This document shows positions 44,501 to 53,007 of a stretch of DNA of 64,000 nucleotides, one piece after another. The DNA lies in the NCBI GenBank assembly GCA_002338565.1, contig DDIN01000008.1:1059567-1123566 (forward strand), in the 5' to 3' direction. The translations under genes and the position numbers were made by a program. The notes under the pieces were generated by a model. The model had not been told where the DNA came from, did not search any database, and saw only the letters and a list, made by a program, of their open reading frames with translations. Each line of letters starts with the position of its first letter. Positions within the stretch are counted from its first letter, which is position 1. Origin of the DNA: Hyphomonadaceae bacterium UBA1849 (GTDB lineage: Bacteria > Pseudomonadota > Alphaproteobacteria > Caulobacterales > Hyphomonadaceae).

Positions 44501-44614
44501 AAAGAAAGAACAGAACCATTTACACGCCTATGCGTTGATTGCTTGTGCGATGGAAGTTTAGGAGTTATCAATGTTTGCGCATGATCATGCGGGGTGGGGC
44601 TGAAAGGACAACGA

Positions 44615-44941
44615 ATGAGTGTAGAAGATTTGATGTTCTTTCGCGAAGGCGATAGGCTACTGTCGAAGAATCCAGTCCAATTTTCAGAAGTTTCGGCAGT
44701 CAATGAAGCCGGGCTTTCTTTTCCAGCTCGCCGCAATCGAATTCTGAAACAGTTTAAACATTTCGTCGCCTCTCGCCGAGAGAGGGCAGTCATTCCTTTG
44801 GAATGGTTGACGCATGATGCGAAAATCGCCGTGCAGTCTTTGGTTGACAGTGATTTGCTTAGCTACCTAGAAATGAATGATGGTTCTGATCGCGTTGCGG
44901 TTAAACTTACTGGCAAGGGCCGAAGCGCAGTCAAACGCTAG
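44615..44941 (+). CDS. Unknown 108-residue protein with winged-helix-like C-terminus
   Basis: I start at ATG 44615 (MSVEDLMFF), which has AAAGGA about 8 nt upstream. The protein is basic in the middle (PARRNRILKQFKHFVASRRER). It ends with a helix and a hairpin-like VKLTGKGRSAVKR, a pattern often seen at the end of winged-helix domains. I recognise no family. It lies between the grpE terminator and the 508-residue membrane protein (43 bp upstream of it), so the two probably form one transcription unit. Base composition looks more AT-rich than the flanking housekeeping genes. Confidence 0.68.
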   Translation: MSVEDLMFFREGDRLLSKNPVQFSEVSAVNEAGLSFPARRNRILKQFKHFVASRRERAVIPLEWLTHDAKIAVQSLVDSDLLSYLEMNDGSDRVAVKLTGKGRSAVKR

Positions 44942-44984
44942 ATCGTTTGAGCCATGACCCTGACCTTTTAAGGGAAGGGGCGAC

Positions 44985-46511
44985 ATGGACGGAAAAAGAG
45001 AAACTCGAGTATTTAGATTTCTTGGATGGCGTCCAGTCGGAAGCACTCCTCTATGGTCCCCTCTATATGCTGTGGATGGCGTTCTTACCGCCCAGAGTGA
45101 TGACGACGGCAACGACGACACGGTTGATCCGTCCGACCTTCATGACAATCTTTCAAAGTGCTTCTTATCGGCAAAATATTGGGCACGATACGATGGCATT
45201 TTTATCTTTGATCTGGAGCTGGATTTCGAAGAGCTTAAAAAGGTTATCGATGAAGATTTGCCTTCAAATGAGAAGAACGAACAAAGCGACGTGTGGAAGT
45301 CAAAGCGGCGCATCTTTGTGGATGAAGCGTCTGCATCCGTTGCTGCGGAAATAACGAAACGGCTCAAACACACCCACTATTTTCACGAACAGTTCGACAA
45401 TGTCCAAGGCATCAAGGTTCCGTTATGGACTGTTTTGGCCTCACTTGCGCTTATGGTTGGGATTATCGCCGCGCTAATGTGGTGGCGAAACGGTCTGCCA
45501 CAGACTGCAGAACTATTTATGGTTCTGGCTGCCGTTTCACTTTTGTCTCTACCTACGGGCATGTTCTTTAACTATCTGCTGTTCCGACAGCCACACATTA
45601 AACTGTCGACAAAGGACATTCTCAAAGCAGCGCCAGTCAGTATTGACAGTGACCAAACCGCACTGACTGGAGATTTTGTGAAAGACCCCAATTATATAGC
45701 CAATCTCGAAAGCCAGTCTTTCAATGGGCCTCCTCGTCACCGGTCGGCACTAGGGCAGCTCAGGCGGCACTATCTTAGAAATCATGAGGATGTGACGTTC
45801 CGGATCGCGCAGCATAAACTTGATCAGCAGCAAACTGTTTGGAAAAAATGGCACGAACGCCTTTATATGCCCGCGTTCGTTATTGCTTTGATTTTGTTGT
45901 TGGTGGCGAATGTTTTACCTCTGATAGATCGTGAAATTACGACCAGCCCCCGAATTATAACGATGGGTATTTTCTCTCTGATTCTATTTTGGAATCTAGT
46001 TTATAGCATTCTCGTTATCTTTATTTATGACCTACCTCATTTGAGGCTTCTGCGTAATGCGTCCGGTTTTTTTGCGGCTTCTGAACCTTTGAATGACGTC
46101 ATAAGTCATGTTTTGAAGAATGCAGGAAAAGTCGATCAGCTGTCACCAAATATTAGCTTCAAAAACGTGAGAGAAGTCATTGATGCTCAGATTGCCGGAG
46201 AAGCGCAAAAACTTTCAAACCGCCAATTTTGGATTACGCTTGTTAGTGGGTTGTTTGCAGTAATCGTAGCTGTCATCGGTATTACGCTGGCGTTTTCTGA
46301 TCAGACGAAGGCGCTTGGTGCTTCGGCCGAAAGCAGTGTCGAGACCGAAGCCAAGGCGGAACCCCATGTGTTCTCGGAGGACGGAGACGAACGCGAGACA
46401 TACTTTGAGATGGATTGTGACGTCATTACGGATGGTGATGTTGCGGTTCGTCAGATCTGCTCGGGCATTGAACGCCCTCAGTCTACGGTATTGCCAATTG
46501 CAACGGATTGA
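44985..46511 (+). CDS. Unknown 508-residue membrane protein
   Basis: Not recognised. The N-terminal 145 residues are soluble and charged, with an acidic linker near 38-50. Hydrophobic segments lie at about 146-167, 175-200, 294-314, 324-349 and 416-437. A soluble loop of about 95 residues lies between the second and third, and the C-terminal tail of about 70 residues is acidic with two cysteines (MDCDVI and RQICSG). The good ribosome-binding site AAGGGG supports ATG 44985. No catalytic motif is evident. It follows the 108-residue gene and looks more AT-rich than its neighbours, as expected of an acquired cassette. Confidence 0.75.
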   Translation: MDGKRETRVFRFLGWRPVGSTPLWSPLYAVDGVLTAQSDDDGNDDTVDPSDLHDNLSKCFLSAKYWARYDGIFIFDLELDFEELKKVIDEDLPSNEKNEQSDVWKSKRRIFVDEASASVAAEITKRLKHTHYFHEQFDNVQGIKVPLWTVLASLALMVGIIAALMWWRNGLPQTAELFMVLAAVSLLSLPTGMFFNYLLFRQPHIKLSTKDILKAAPVSIDSDQTALTGDFVKDPNYIANLESQSFNGPPRHRSALGQLRRHYLRNHEDVTFRIAQHKLDQQQTVWKKWHERLYMPAFVIALILLLVANVLPLIDREITTSPRIITMGIFSLILFWNLVYSILVIFIYDLPHLRLLRNASGFFAASEPLNDVISHVLKNAGKVDQLSPNISFKNVREVIDAQIAGEAQKLSNRQFWITLVSGLFAVIVAVIGITLAFSDQTKALGASAESSVETEAKAEPHVFSEDGDERETYFEMDCDVITDGDVAVRQICSGIERPQSTVLPIATD

Positions 46512-46625
46512 GCGCGGCGTCTGCTAATTGTACGGATGTTAAGTCTGGCGGGAAACTCTATTTCTTGTCTGGCTTTCCATCTGTTTCTGTCACACGTTCA
46601 GCCGGTATCGAAGCGGGGCAGGCGC

Positions 46626-47978
46626 ATGGACATTCTGACAATCATTCCACCGGTTGCGGCGATTATCGTCGCCGTTGTCTGGCGCAATGTATATGCGGCG
46701 CTGCTGACCGCTTTGTTTCTGTCTGAAACCCTGATTGCGGCGTTCAATCCGGGCATGGGTCTTCTGGGCGTTGCCGACCGGAACATGGAGGTCTTCGCCT
46801 CCAGCTATAACGCGCATATTCTGGTCTTCTGTCTGCTGATTGGCGCGCTCATCGCCTATATGCGGGATTCTGGCGGCGTCTCTGCCATGGCGCATATGCT
46901 GATCCGCTCTGGCGTAGCCGGTAGCCGCCGCAAGGCAGAGCTCGCCGTGGCCGCGACGGGTACGGTCGTCTTCATCGAGACGAATGTCAGCCTACTCTCC
47001 TCAGGTGTTCTTGGTCGACCGCTTTACGACGCGCATAAGCTGTCGCGTGAGCGGCTCGCCTACATCATCGACTCCACGTCCGCGCCGGTGAGCGTGATTA
47101 TCCTTCTGAATGGCTGGGGCGCGTATGCGTTGAGCCTTGTCGCAGATTATGGGTTCGACCGCCCGCTGGATGTGGTGCTCGGTTCTATCCCGTGGAATTT
47201 CTATGCAATTCTGACCCTGATCGGCGTCTATTTCACTGCCATTTCCGGCAAGGTGTTCGGCCCGATGAAAACGGCAGACCAGAAGGTGAATGCCATTACC
47301 GAGGCGGGGCCGGAGCCGACCAAGGCGCTTTATATGTGGCTGCCGCTGGTGATCATGGTTGGTGCAGCGCTCGGCTTCATGGCGTGGACGGGCAATGGCA
47401 ATATTACCGATGGTGACGGTGCGCGCTCCATCCTCTGGGCGATCTGTCTGGCGATCATGGTTGCTGCGGGGCTGCTCTTCTTCAACAAGGTTTATTCCGG
47501 CTCGGAGCTTCAGGAGAAAGCCTTTAAAGGCGTGGGTGAAATGGTGCCGATGGTCGCCGTGCTCTGGTTCTCAATTGCGCTTGGCGGCTCCTTGCGAGAG
47601 CTTGGAACAGGCGCCTATATCGCGTCGATTGCAGCTGAATCCATTCCGCCATTCACCGTGCCTGTGGTGATGTTCATCGCCGCGGCGCTCACCAGTTTCA
47701 TGACGGGCACAAGCTGGGGCACATATGGTATTCTGGTGCCAATCGCCATGCCGCTGGCCGCCGCCCTTGGCATTCCGCCATCACTGGCGCTCGCAGCCGT
47801 ACTTGGCGGCGGTGTGTTTGGCGATCACTGCTCTCCGATTTCCGATACCTCGCTGATTGCGAGTGTCGCCTCCGGCTCAGAACACCTGTCTCACGTGCGA
47901 ACTCAGTTGCCGTACGCGCTGACAACAGCAGGCATAGCGTGTGTGCTCTATCTTGTGGCCGGTTTGGCTGCTGTATAG
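46626..47978 (+). CDS. NhaC-family Na+/H+ antiporter-like transporter
   Basis: A 450-residue inner-membrane protein with about 11-12 hydrophobic segments. It has the NhaC-type motifs FIETNVSLLSSGVLGRPLYDA and FMTGTSWGTYGILVPIAMPLA, and near the end VFGDHCSPISDTSLIASVAS, a hallmark of this family. The substrate could be Na+/H+ or a dicarboxylate/amino acid coupled to Na+. I start at ATG 46626 (MDILTIIPPV); the 30 codons before it do not fit the family. Confidence 0.9.
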   Translation: MDILTIIPPVAAIIVAVVWRNVYAALLTALFLSETLIAAFNPGMGLLGVADRNMEVFASSYNAHILVFCLLIGALIAYMRDSGGVSAMAHMLIRSGVAGSRRKAELAVAATGTVVFIETNVSLLSSGVLGRPLYDAHKLSRERLAYIIDSTSAPVSVIILLNGWGAYALSLVADYGFDRPLDVVLGSIPWNFYAILTLIGVYFTAISGKVFGPMKTADQKVNAITEAGPEPTKALYMWLPLVIMVGAALGFMAWTGNGNITDGDGARSILWAICLAIMVAAGLLFFNKVYSGSELQEKAFKGVGEMVPMVAVLWFSIALGGSLRELGTGAYIASIAAESIPPFTVPVVMFIAAALTSFMTGTSWGTYGILVPIAMPLAAALGIPPSLALAAVLGGGVFGDHCSPISDTSLIASVASGSEHLSHVRTQLPYALTTAGIACVLYLVAGLAAV

Positions 47979-48056
47979 GTTACCAAAAGGTGTGTACTTG
48001 CGCTTTGGTGCGTGAACCGTCATTTCTGACCTCACGTAACGAAACGGAGATACAAC

Positions 48057-48863
48057 ATGACCCGTATGCCAACTTATTTTATCCCGCATGGCGGTGGTCC
48101 GTGTTTCTTTATGGACCCGCGTCCGGGCACCCCTGCGGACACCTGGGACCGTATGGCTGACTTTCTGACGAAGCTGCCGGAAGACCTGCCGGAGCCGCCA
48201 AAAGCGGTCCTGATCATCTCGGCACACTGGCTCACCGATGTGCCGACAATGATCACAACCGAAGCGCCAGAGCTCTATTTTGATTATTACGGCTTTCCGC
48301 CGCATACATATGAGCTGACATGGCCTGCGAAGACGTCCGGCTGGCTGGCAGCGCGGACGAAAGAACTCTTAAACGATGCCGGTTACCGCGTCGCTAAAGA
48401 AACAGAGCGCGGCCTCGACCATGGTGTGTTCGTGCCGTTCAAGCTGATCTATCCGGATGCTGATATGCCGATCCTGCAGCTTTCCATGCTGAACACGGAT
48501 AATGCGGCAGAGCAGATCCGTTATGGTCAGGCGCTGGCAAAACTGCGTGATGAGGGTGTTCTGATCATCGGGTCTGGCCTCAGTTATCACAATCTGCGCC
48601 AGTTCTATCACCAGCCGCTGGTGACAAACCCGGATTCAGTAGCATTCGATGAATGGCTGACTGATGCGGCAACCGATACGGAAGGGCGTAATGACAAGCT
48701 GGCGCAATGGCTGAAAGTGCCAACAGCGCGCGCAGTTCACCCGACCTCTGAGCATCTTCTACCGATGATGATCGCAGCAGGCGCGGCGACGGGCGATCAG
48801 GGTGAGCAGATTTATTCTGACATCGTGCTCGGCAAGGCCGTGTCCGGTTATCGGTTCGGCTAG
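48057..48863 (+). CDS. Class III extradiol dioxygenase, DODA/YgiD type
   Basis: A 268-residue LigB-fold enzyme. Metal-ligand histidines are likely in IPHGGGP near the start and SAHWLTD near residue 61. The GLDHGVFVPFKLIYPDADMP segment and GSGLSYHNLR are typical of the DOPA 4,5-dioxygenase-like YgiD family. The physiological substrate in bacteria is unclear. The start is ATG 48057. Its end overlaps the convergent VanZ-like gene by 4 bp. Confidence 0.9.
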   Translation: MTRMPTYFIPHGGGPCFFMDPRPGTPADTWDRMADFLTKLPEDLPEPPKAVLIISAHWLTDVPTMITTEAPELYFDYYGFPPHTYELTWPAKTSGWLAARTKELLNDAGYRVAKETERGLDHGVFVPFKLIYPDADMPILQLSMLNTDNAAEQIRYGQALAKLRDEGVLIIGSGLSYHNLRQFYHQPLVTNPDSVAFDEWLTDAATDTEGRNDKLAQWLKVPTARAVHPTSEHLLPMMIAAGAATGDQGEQIYSDIVLGKAVSGYRFG

Positions 48864-49480
48864 CTGGCTTTGTCTTCCTTGTCTTCCCGCTTCAGAAGCG
48901 GGGAGACAATATGATGAAATGCAAACCATCCCATCACGGCGCTGAGTGTGTTCGCCCACAGGTCTTCGGTCGCGAAGGTGCGGTAGGCGCACGGCATAAT
49001 CCCGAAAATGCCTGTAAGCTGACTGGTCTCAATCGCCAGAGATGTTCCAAAGCCAATCGCAAGCGCTGTCCATAATCCATGACGCCAGCCCGCCCGCAGG
49101 AAGAATGCGCACGGGGCGAGCATGAACAGGTTGAGCCCGAATTGCACCGCCGTGCCGGAGGTGATGATGCGTACAAGATCAATCTCGCCGCGACGCTCGA
49201 TATGTAGGTTCAACTGGTTCCAAGTGTGGAGGACGTCGATATTTCGCCGTGCCCGCCAAGGAAACTCGCAATACGCCTCGAAGTCATCCGGAATAGGAAA
49301 ATGGGTGACAAAGATGACCATGCACAGTGTTACAACCAATCCCGCCCAGGCGAGCTTGCGCAGGTAAGGCTCTGCGCGGTCGCGATGCTGAGGAAGGACG
49401 CGCCACGCAACCGCAATTGCGAGCATGATCAGTGATGCCGCAAAAACCCCTGCCACAAATATATAGAAATAGAGCTTCAA
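48860..49480 (-). CDS. VanZ-like membrane protein
   Basis: A 206-residue protein with about five hydrophobic segments. The region from GLNLFMLAPCAFFLRAG to AIGFGTSLAIETSQLTGIFG, followed by YRTFATEDLWANTLSAVMGW, matches the VanZ-like family pattern (loss of the E-x-x-Q and D-x-x-x-N core is not seen). VanZ confers low-level teicoplanin resistance in enterococci, but most family members have no known role. It is convergent with the dioxygenase gene. Confidence 0.82.
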   Translation of the reverse strand: MKLYFYIFVAGVFAASLIMLAIAVAWRVLPQHRDRAEPYLRKLAWAGLVVTLCMVIFVTHFPIPDDFEAYCEFPWRARRNIDVLHTWNQLNLHIERRGEIDLVRIITSGTAVQFGLNLFMLAPCAFFLRAGWRHGLWTALAIGFGTSLAIETSQLTGIFGIMPCAYRTFATEDLWANTLSAVMGWFAFHHIVSPLLKREDKEDKAS

Positions 49481-49534
49481 ACGCCGTTCATCCCGCCTGT
49501 CCGTTTAGTCGTTTGGACGGAATTTGAGGCGCTA

Positions 49535-49747
49535 TCAAGGCGCAGGGATCAGATGATGATCGGCGTGCGGTTCAAGCCGGTTTTTTGCACGCGACCAGAG
49601 CTTTTCATGCACAGTGTAGGCAATGGTCTGCACGAAGGGTTCGATCAGGCCGATGGCTAAGGCCGCATGCCAGTTGCGGGTTAATGCAAAGGCAACGGCA
49701 ATGGCGACGGTCAGGTGCATCAGGCCATAGGTAATTGTTTTCAACAT
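49535..49747 (-). CDS. DUF2061-family small membrane protein
   Basis: A 70-residue protein starting MLKTITYGLMHLTVAIAVAF, with two hydrophobic segments and the IEPFVQTIAYTVHEKLW stretch characteristic of DUF2061. Function is unknown. I start at ATG 49747; an ATG six codons earlier is possible. A Fur-box-like sequence lies 51-65 bp upstream. Confidence 0.82.
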   Translation of the reverse strand: MLKTITYGLMHLTVAIAVAFALTRNWHAALAIGLIEPFVQTIAYTVHEKLWSRAKNRLEPHADHHLIPAP

Positions 49748-49797
49748 TCTGGTTCGTCCTTGCATGATAAAGCAACGAACTGAATGTGGGTTAGTTG

Positions 49798-49812
49798 CGA
49801 ATAATTCTCAAA
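49798..49812. promoter_or_regulatory. Fur-box-like sequence upstream of DUF2061 gene
   Basis: TGCGAATAATTCTCA forms a 7-1-7 inverted repeat with one mismatched pair, close to the Fur consensus TGATAATNATTATCA. It lies between the end of alkB and the start of the DUF2061 gene, 51 bp from the latter's ATG. The repeat is seen; binding by the window's Fur protein is inferred. Confidence 0.4.
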
Positions 49813-49831
49813 TTGATAATTGCGATACTAG

Positions 49832-50437
49832 CTATAAAGCTTTTCTTAGTGTGAGATTGATCCGCCCGCCCTGTTTAAGAAGCGAGGACGTGCCGGGATA
49901 AATCCGGTCTATGCCATGATAGGCGAGACGGTCTGATCCGCGAAGGATCATCACATCGCCGGATCTCAGCTTGAATGACTGGGTTTTGCCGCCGCGCGTT
50001 GTCTGGCCAAGGCGGAAGAGGGCGGTGTCTCCCAGAGAGATAGACAGGACCGGAATGGTCAGGTCCTGCTCGTCTCTATCCTGATGCAGACCCATTTTTG
50101 CGTCTGCCGGATAATAATTACAGAGGCAGACATCCGGTAGGGGCGCATCGGGTAACAGGCCTGTCCAGATGTCGAGGATGCTTTGCGGAATATCCGGCCA
50201 TGGACTGCCGGTTTCCGGGTGGGCCCGCTGATAGCGATAGCCTTTAGCGTCACTCATCCAGCCTGCAGCGCCGAAATTGGTCATGCGCACAGACATGGAT
50301 TTTCCCGTACGAGGCATTGTGGGTGTGTAAAGCGGGGCATCAGGAATCCGGGCACGGACGTCTTCCAGCAGCAGATTCTGATCCTCTGTGCTCACGTGTT
50401 GTGAAAAAAATTGTGTTCCGTTTGGCCGGATTTCCAT
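49832..50437 (-). CDS. alkB: AlkB-type alkylated-DNA repair dioxygenase
   Basis: A 2-oxoglutarate/Fe(II) oxygenase that removes 1-methyladenine and 3-methylcytosine lesions. The 201 residues show iron ligands H118 and D120 (GLHQDRDEQD) and H174 (AYHGIDRIY), and the 2-oxoglutarate-binding RINLTLR at residues 192-198. The start is ATG 50437, divergent from dnaK across 243 bp. No LexA or Ada-type site is evident before it. Confidence 0.95.
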   Translation of the reverse strand: MEIRPNGTQFFSQHVSTEDQNLLLEDVRARIPDAPLYTPTMPRTGKSMSVRMTNFGAAGWMSDAKGYRYQRAHPETGSPWPDIPQSILDIWTGLLPDAPLPDVCLCNYYPADAKMGLHQDRDEQDLTIPVLSISLGDTALFRLGQTTRGGKTQSFKLRSGDVMILRGSDRLAYHGIDRIYPGTSSLLKQGGRINLTLRKAL

Positions 50438-50539
50438 GGATTTTCTGCTGATTTTTATCGCTATTCATAAAGATAGAGCGCTCTACCGAGCCGTCACCCG
50501 GAAATTTCACAATTTCGCGAGGTCAAAATGCATTGACGC

Positions 50540-50567
50540 CTTGAGCCTTTCGAATCTTTTCCCATAT
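50540..50567 (+). promoter_or_regulatory. RpoH-type heat-shock promoter of dnaK
   Basis: CTTGAGC at 50540-50546 and CCCATAT at 50561-50567, with a 14-nt spacer, closely match the sigma-32 consensus (CTTGAAA, CCCCATNT). It lies 113 bp before the dnaK ATG, leaving a leader of about 105 nt. Confidence 0.82.
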
Positions 50568-50680
50568 CCAGCCAGAAGCCTGAGGAGTTCGCTCTTCACG
50601 TATCCGTAGAGTCATCGGGCTTAGGCGCTGCTTGCAGGCCATCCAACAGGCCGGATGACGGCTAACCAGAGGATTGTAGA

Positions 50681-52597
50681 ATGGGAAAAATTATTGGTAT
50701 CGACCTTGGTACGACAAACTCCTGTGTCGCCGTTATGGACGGCAAGGATGCCAAGGTAATTGAAAACGCTGAAGGTGCACGCACAACACCATCCGTTGTT
50801 GCTTTCGCTGAAGGTGGTGAACGTCTGATCGGCATGCCTGCACGGCGTCAGGCCGTCACCAACCCTGAGCAGACCTTCTTTGCGATCAAACGTCTGATCG
50901 GTCGTGTATACGGCGATCCGACTGTTGAGAAAGACAAGAAGCTCGTTCCTTACGAGATCACAAAAGGTCCAAGCGGCGACGCATGGGTCAAAGGTCGTGA
51001 CAAAGACTACTCCCCGCAGGAAGTTTCGTCTTTCATTCTGACTAAGATGAAAGAGACTGCAGAAGCTTATCTCGGTGAGAAAGTTACGCAGGCCGTGATC
51101 ACAGTTCCAGCTTACTTTAACGACGCTCAGCGTCAGGCAACGAAAGACGCTGGTAAAATTGCCGGTCTTGAAGTTCTGCGCATCATCAACGAGCCGACAG
51201 CCGCTGCGCTGGCTTACGGCCTCGACAAAGCGTCTGAAAACAAAACGATCGCAGTTTATGACCTCGGTGGTGGTACATTCGACGTATCCATCCTCGAGAT
51301 CGGTGACGGCGTGTTTGAAGTTCTGTCTACAAACGGCGACACCTTCCTTGGTGGTGAAGACTTCGACATTCGTATCGTCGACTACCTGGCTGATGAGTTC
51401 AAAAAAGAGAACGGCATCGACCTGAAAGCCGACAAGATGGCGCTTCAGCGTCTGAAAGACGAAGCTGAGAAAGCCAAAAAAGAACTGTCTTCTGCGTCTC
51501 AGTACGAAGTGAACCTTCCGTTCATCACCGCTGACGCAACAGGTCCGAAACACCTCAACATCAAACTCTCCCGTGCGAAGTTTGAGAGCCTTGTTGATGA
51601 CCTCGTGAAGCGCACAATCGAGCCATGCAAGAAAGCGCTTGCTGACGCAGGCAAATCTGCTGGCGAAATTGACGATGTGGTTCTCGTTGGTGGTATGACG
51701 CGTATGCCAGCGGTTCAGGAAGCGGTGAAGAAATTCTTCGGTCGCGAGCCGCACAAAGGTGTGAACCCAGACGAAGTTGTTGCGCTCGGCGCGGCAATTC
51801 AAGCGGGCGTTCTGCAGGGCGACGTGAAAGACGTTGTTCTTCTCGACGTCACACCTCTGTCCCTCGGTATCGAAACACTTGGCGGTGTCTTCACACGTTT
51901 GATCGACCGTAACACGACAATCCCGACGAAGAAGTCTCAGGTCTTCTCTACAGCTGACGACAACCAGCCAGCTGTGACGATCCGCGTCTTCCAAGGCGAG
52001 CGTGAAATGGCTGCCGACAACAAAATGCTCGGCCAGTTCAACCTTGAAGGTATCCCGCCAGCACCTCGCGGCATGCCGCAAATCGAGGTTACGTTCGACA
52101 TTGACGCCAACGGCATCGTGAACGTTTCTGCGAAAGACAAAGCGACCAACAAAGAGCAGAAGATCACCATCCAGGCGAATGGCGGCCTTTCTGACGACGA
52201 GATCAGCCAGATGATGCAGGAAGCGGAAGCAAACGCTGACGCGGACAAGCAACGTCGTGAACTTGTTGAAGCGAAAAACAACGCTGAAGCGATGGTCCAC
52301 TCTACCGAGAAACAACTCGCTGAACATGGCGACAAGGTAGACGCATCTATCAAGAGCGACATCGAAGCCGCTATGGCTGACCTGACAAAAGCTGCTGAGA
52401 GCGAAGATCTGGAAGACATCCAGGCTAAAACTCAGGCGCTGATGCAGGCGAGCATGAAGCTCGGTGAAGCGATTTACGCTCAGCAACAGTCTGAGGGTGA
52501 AGCGGCAGCGGCTGCAGACGCAGCAAGCGACGCGGCAGATGACGATGTCATCGACGCTGACTTCGAAGATGTCGGCGACGACAAGAAGTCTGCCTAA
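50681..52597 (+). CDS. dnaK: Chaperone protein DnaK (Hsp70)
   Basis: The major ATP-dependent cytoplasmic chaperone. The 638 residues contain IGIDLGTTNSCVAVMDG at the start, AVITVPAYFNDAQRQATKDA, DLGGGTFDVSILE, and the substrate-binding domain from about residue 390. The tail has the conserved DADFEDVGDDKKSA-type acidic end. Strong ribosome-binding region AGAGG. A small hairpin (TTAGC-TGAC-GCTAA) follows the stop and might mark processing. Expression probably comes from the sigma-32 promoter at 50540. Confidence 0.99.
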   Translation: MGKIIGIDLGTTNSCVAVMDGKDAKVIENAEGARTTPSVVAFAEGGERLIGMPARRQAVTNPEQTFFAIKRLIGRVYGDPTVEKDKKLVPYEITKGPSGDAWVKGRDKDYSPQEVSSFILTKMKETAEAYLGEKVTQAVITVPAYFNDAQRQATKDAGKIAGLEVLRIINEPTAAALAYGLDKASENKTIAVYDLGGGTFDVSILEIGDGVFEVLSTNGDTFLGGEDFDIRIVDYLADEFKKENGIDLKADKMALQRLKDEAEKAKKELSSASQYEVNLPFITADATGPKHLNIKLSRAKFESLVDDLVKRTIEPCKKALADAGKSAGEIDDVVLVGGMTRMPAVQEAVKKFFGREPHKGVNPDEVVALGAAIQAGVLQGDVKDVVLLDVTPLSLGIETLGGVFTRLIDRNTTIPTKKSQVFSTADDNQPAVTIRVFQGEREMAADNKMLGQFNLEGIPPAPRGMPQIEVTFDIDANGIVNVSAKDKATNKEQKITIQANGGLSDDEISQMMQEAEANADADKQRRELVEAKNNAEAMVHSTEKQLAEHGDKVDASIKSDIEAAMADLTKAAESEDLEDIQAKTQALMQASMKLGEAIYAQQQSEGEAAAAADAASDAADDDVIDADFEDVGDDKKSA

Positions 52598-52630
52598 CCT
52601 GCCTTAGCTGACGCTAAATAGGAAAACGAC

Positions 52631-52978
52631 ATGGCCAGCCTGAAACATATGACCTTCATTGTTCCGGTGCTGGCCTTGTCATTTTTCCAGCCAGCGATGG
52701 CTCAACGATCCCTGGATGCAGATGATGCCGCCCTGTGTTCGGCGGCCCTCGATCTCGCGCGGGGCTGGCCCGGCATGATGATATCGCAGCACGCGAAGTA
52801 TGTTCAGGCTTCGGACTGGTTTCAGACGCAGGGTATCGCGGCAAATGAGATTTATTTCGAGAATCAACTCGAACTCTACATCGCAGCGCTGACAGAAGCG
52901 CGCGACTCCGGCGACACGCAATTTCGTACGGTCGTCGAGGGATGTGAGACTTATTACGATACGAGCCGTACCGACTGA
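52631..52978 (+). CDS. Small exported protein of unknown function between dnaK and dnaJ
   Basis: A 115-residue protein with a clear signal peptide (MASLKHMTFIVPVLALSFF, cleavage after AMAQ). The mature part of about 90 residues has two cysteines (C36 and C105) that could form a disulfide, and reads as mostly helical. AGGAA lies about 8 nt before the ATG. It is placed 33 bp after dnaK and 29 bp before dnaJ, so it is very probably in the same transcript. I recognise no family. A periplasmic protein in this operon is unexpected. Confidence 0.72.
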   Translation: MASLKHMTFIVPVLALSFFQPAMAQRSLDADDAALCSAALDLARGWPGMMISQHAKYVQASDWFQTQGIAANEIYFENQLELYIAALTEARDSGDTQFRTVVEGCETYYDTSRTD

Positions 52979-53007
52979 TCGGCCTCGTTTCCATCAGGGA
53001 ATGACCA

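Noticed and set aside
50621..52486. A 621-codon open frame antisense to dnaK
   Set aside because: It lies wholly opposite dnaK, has no ribosome-binding site or recognisable domain, and such antisense frames are a known by-product of codon bias in Hsp70 genes.
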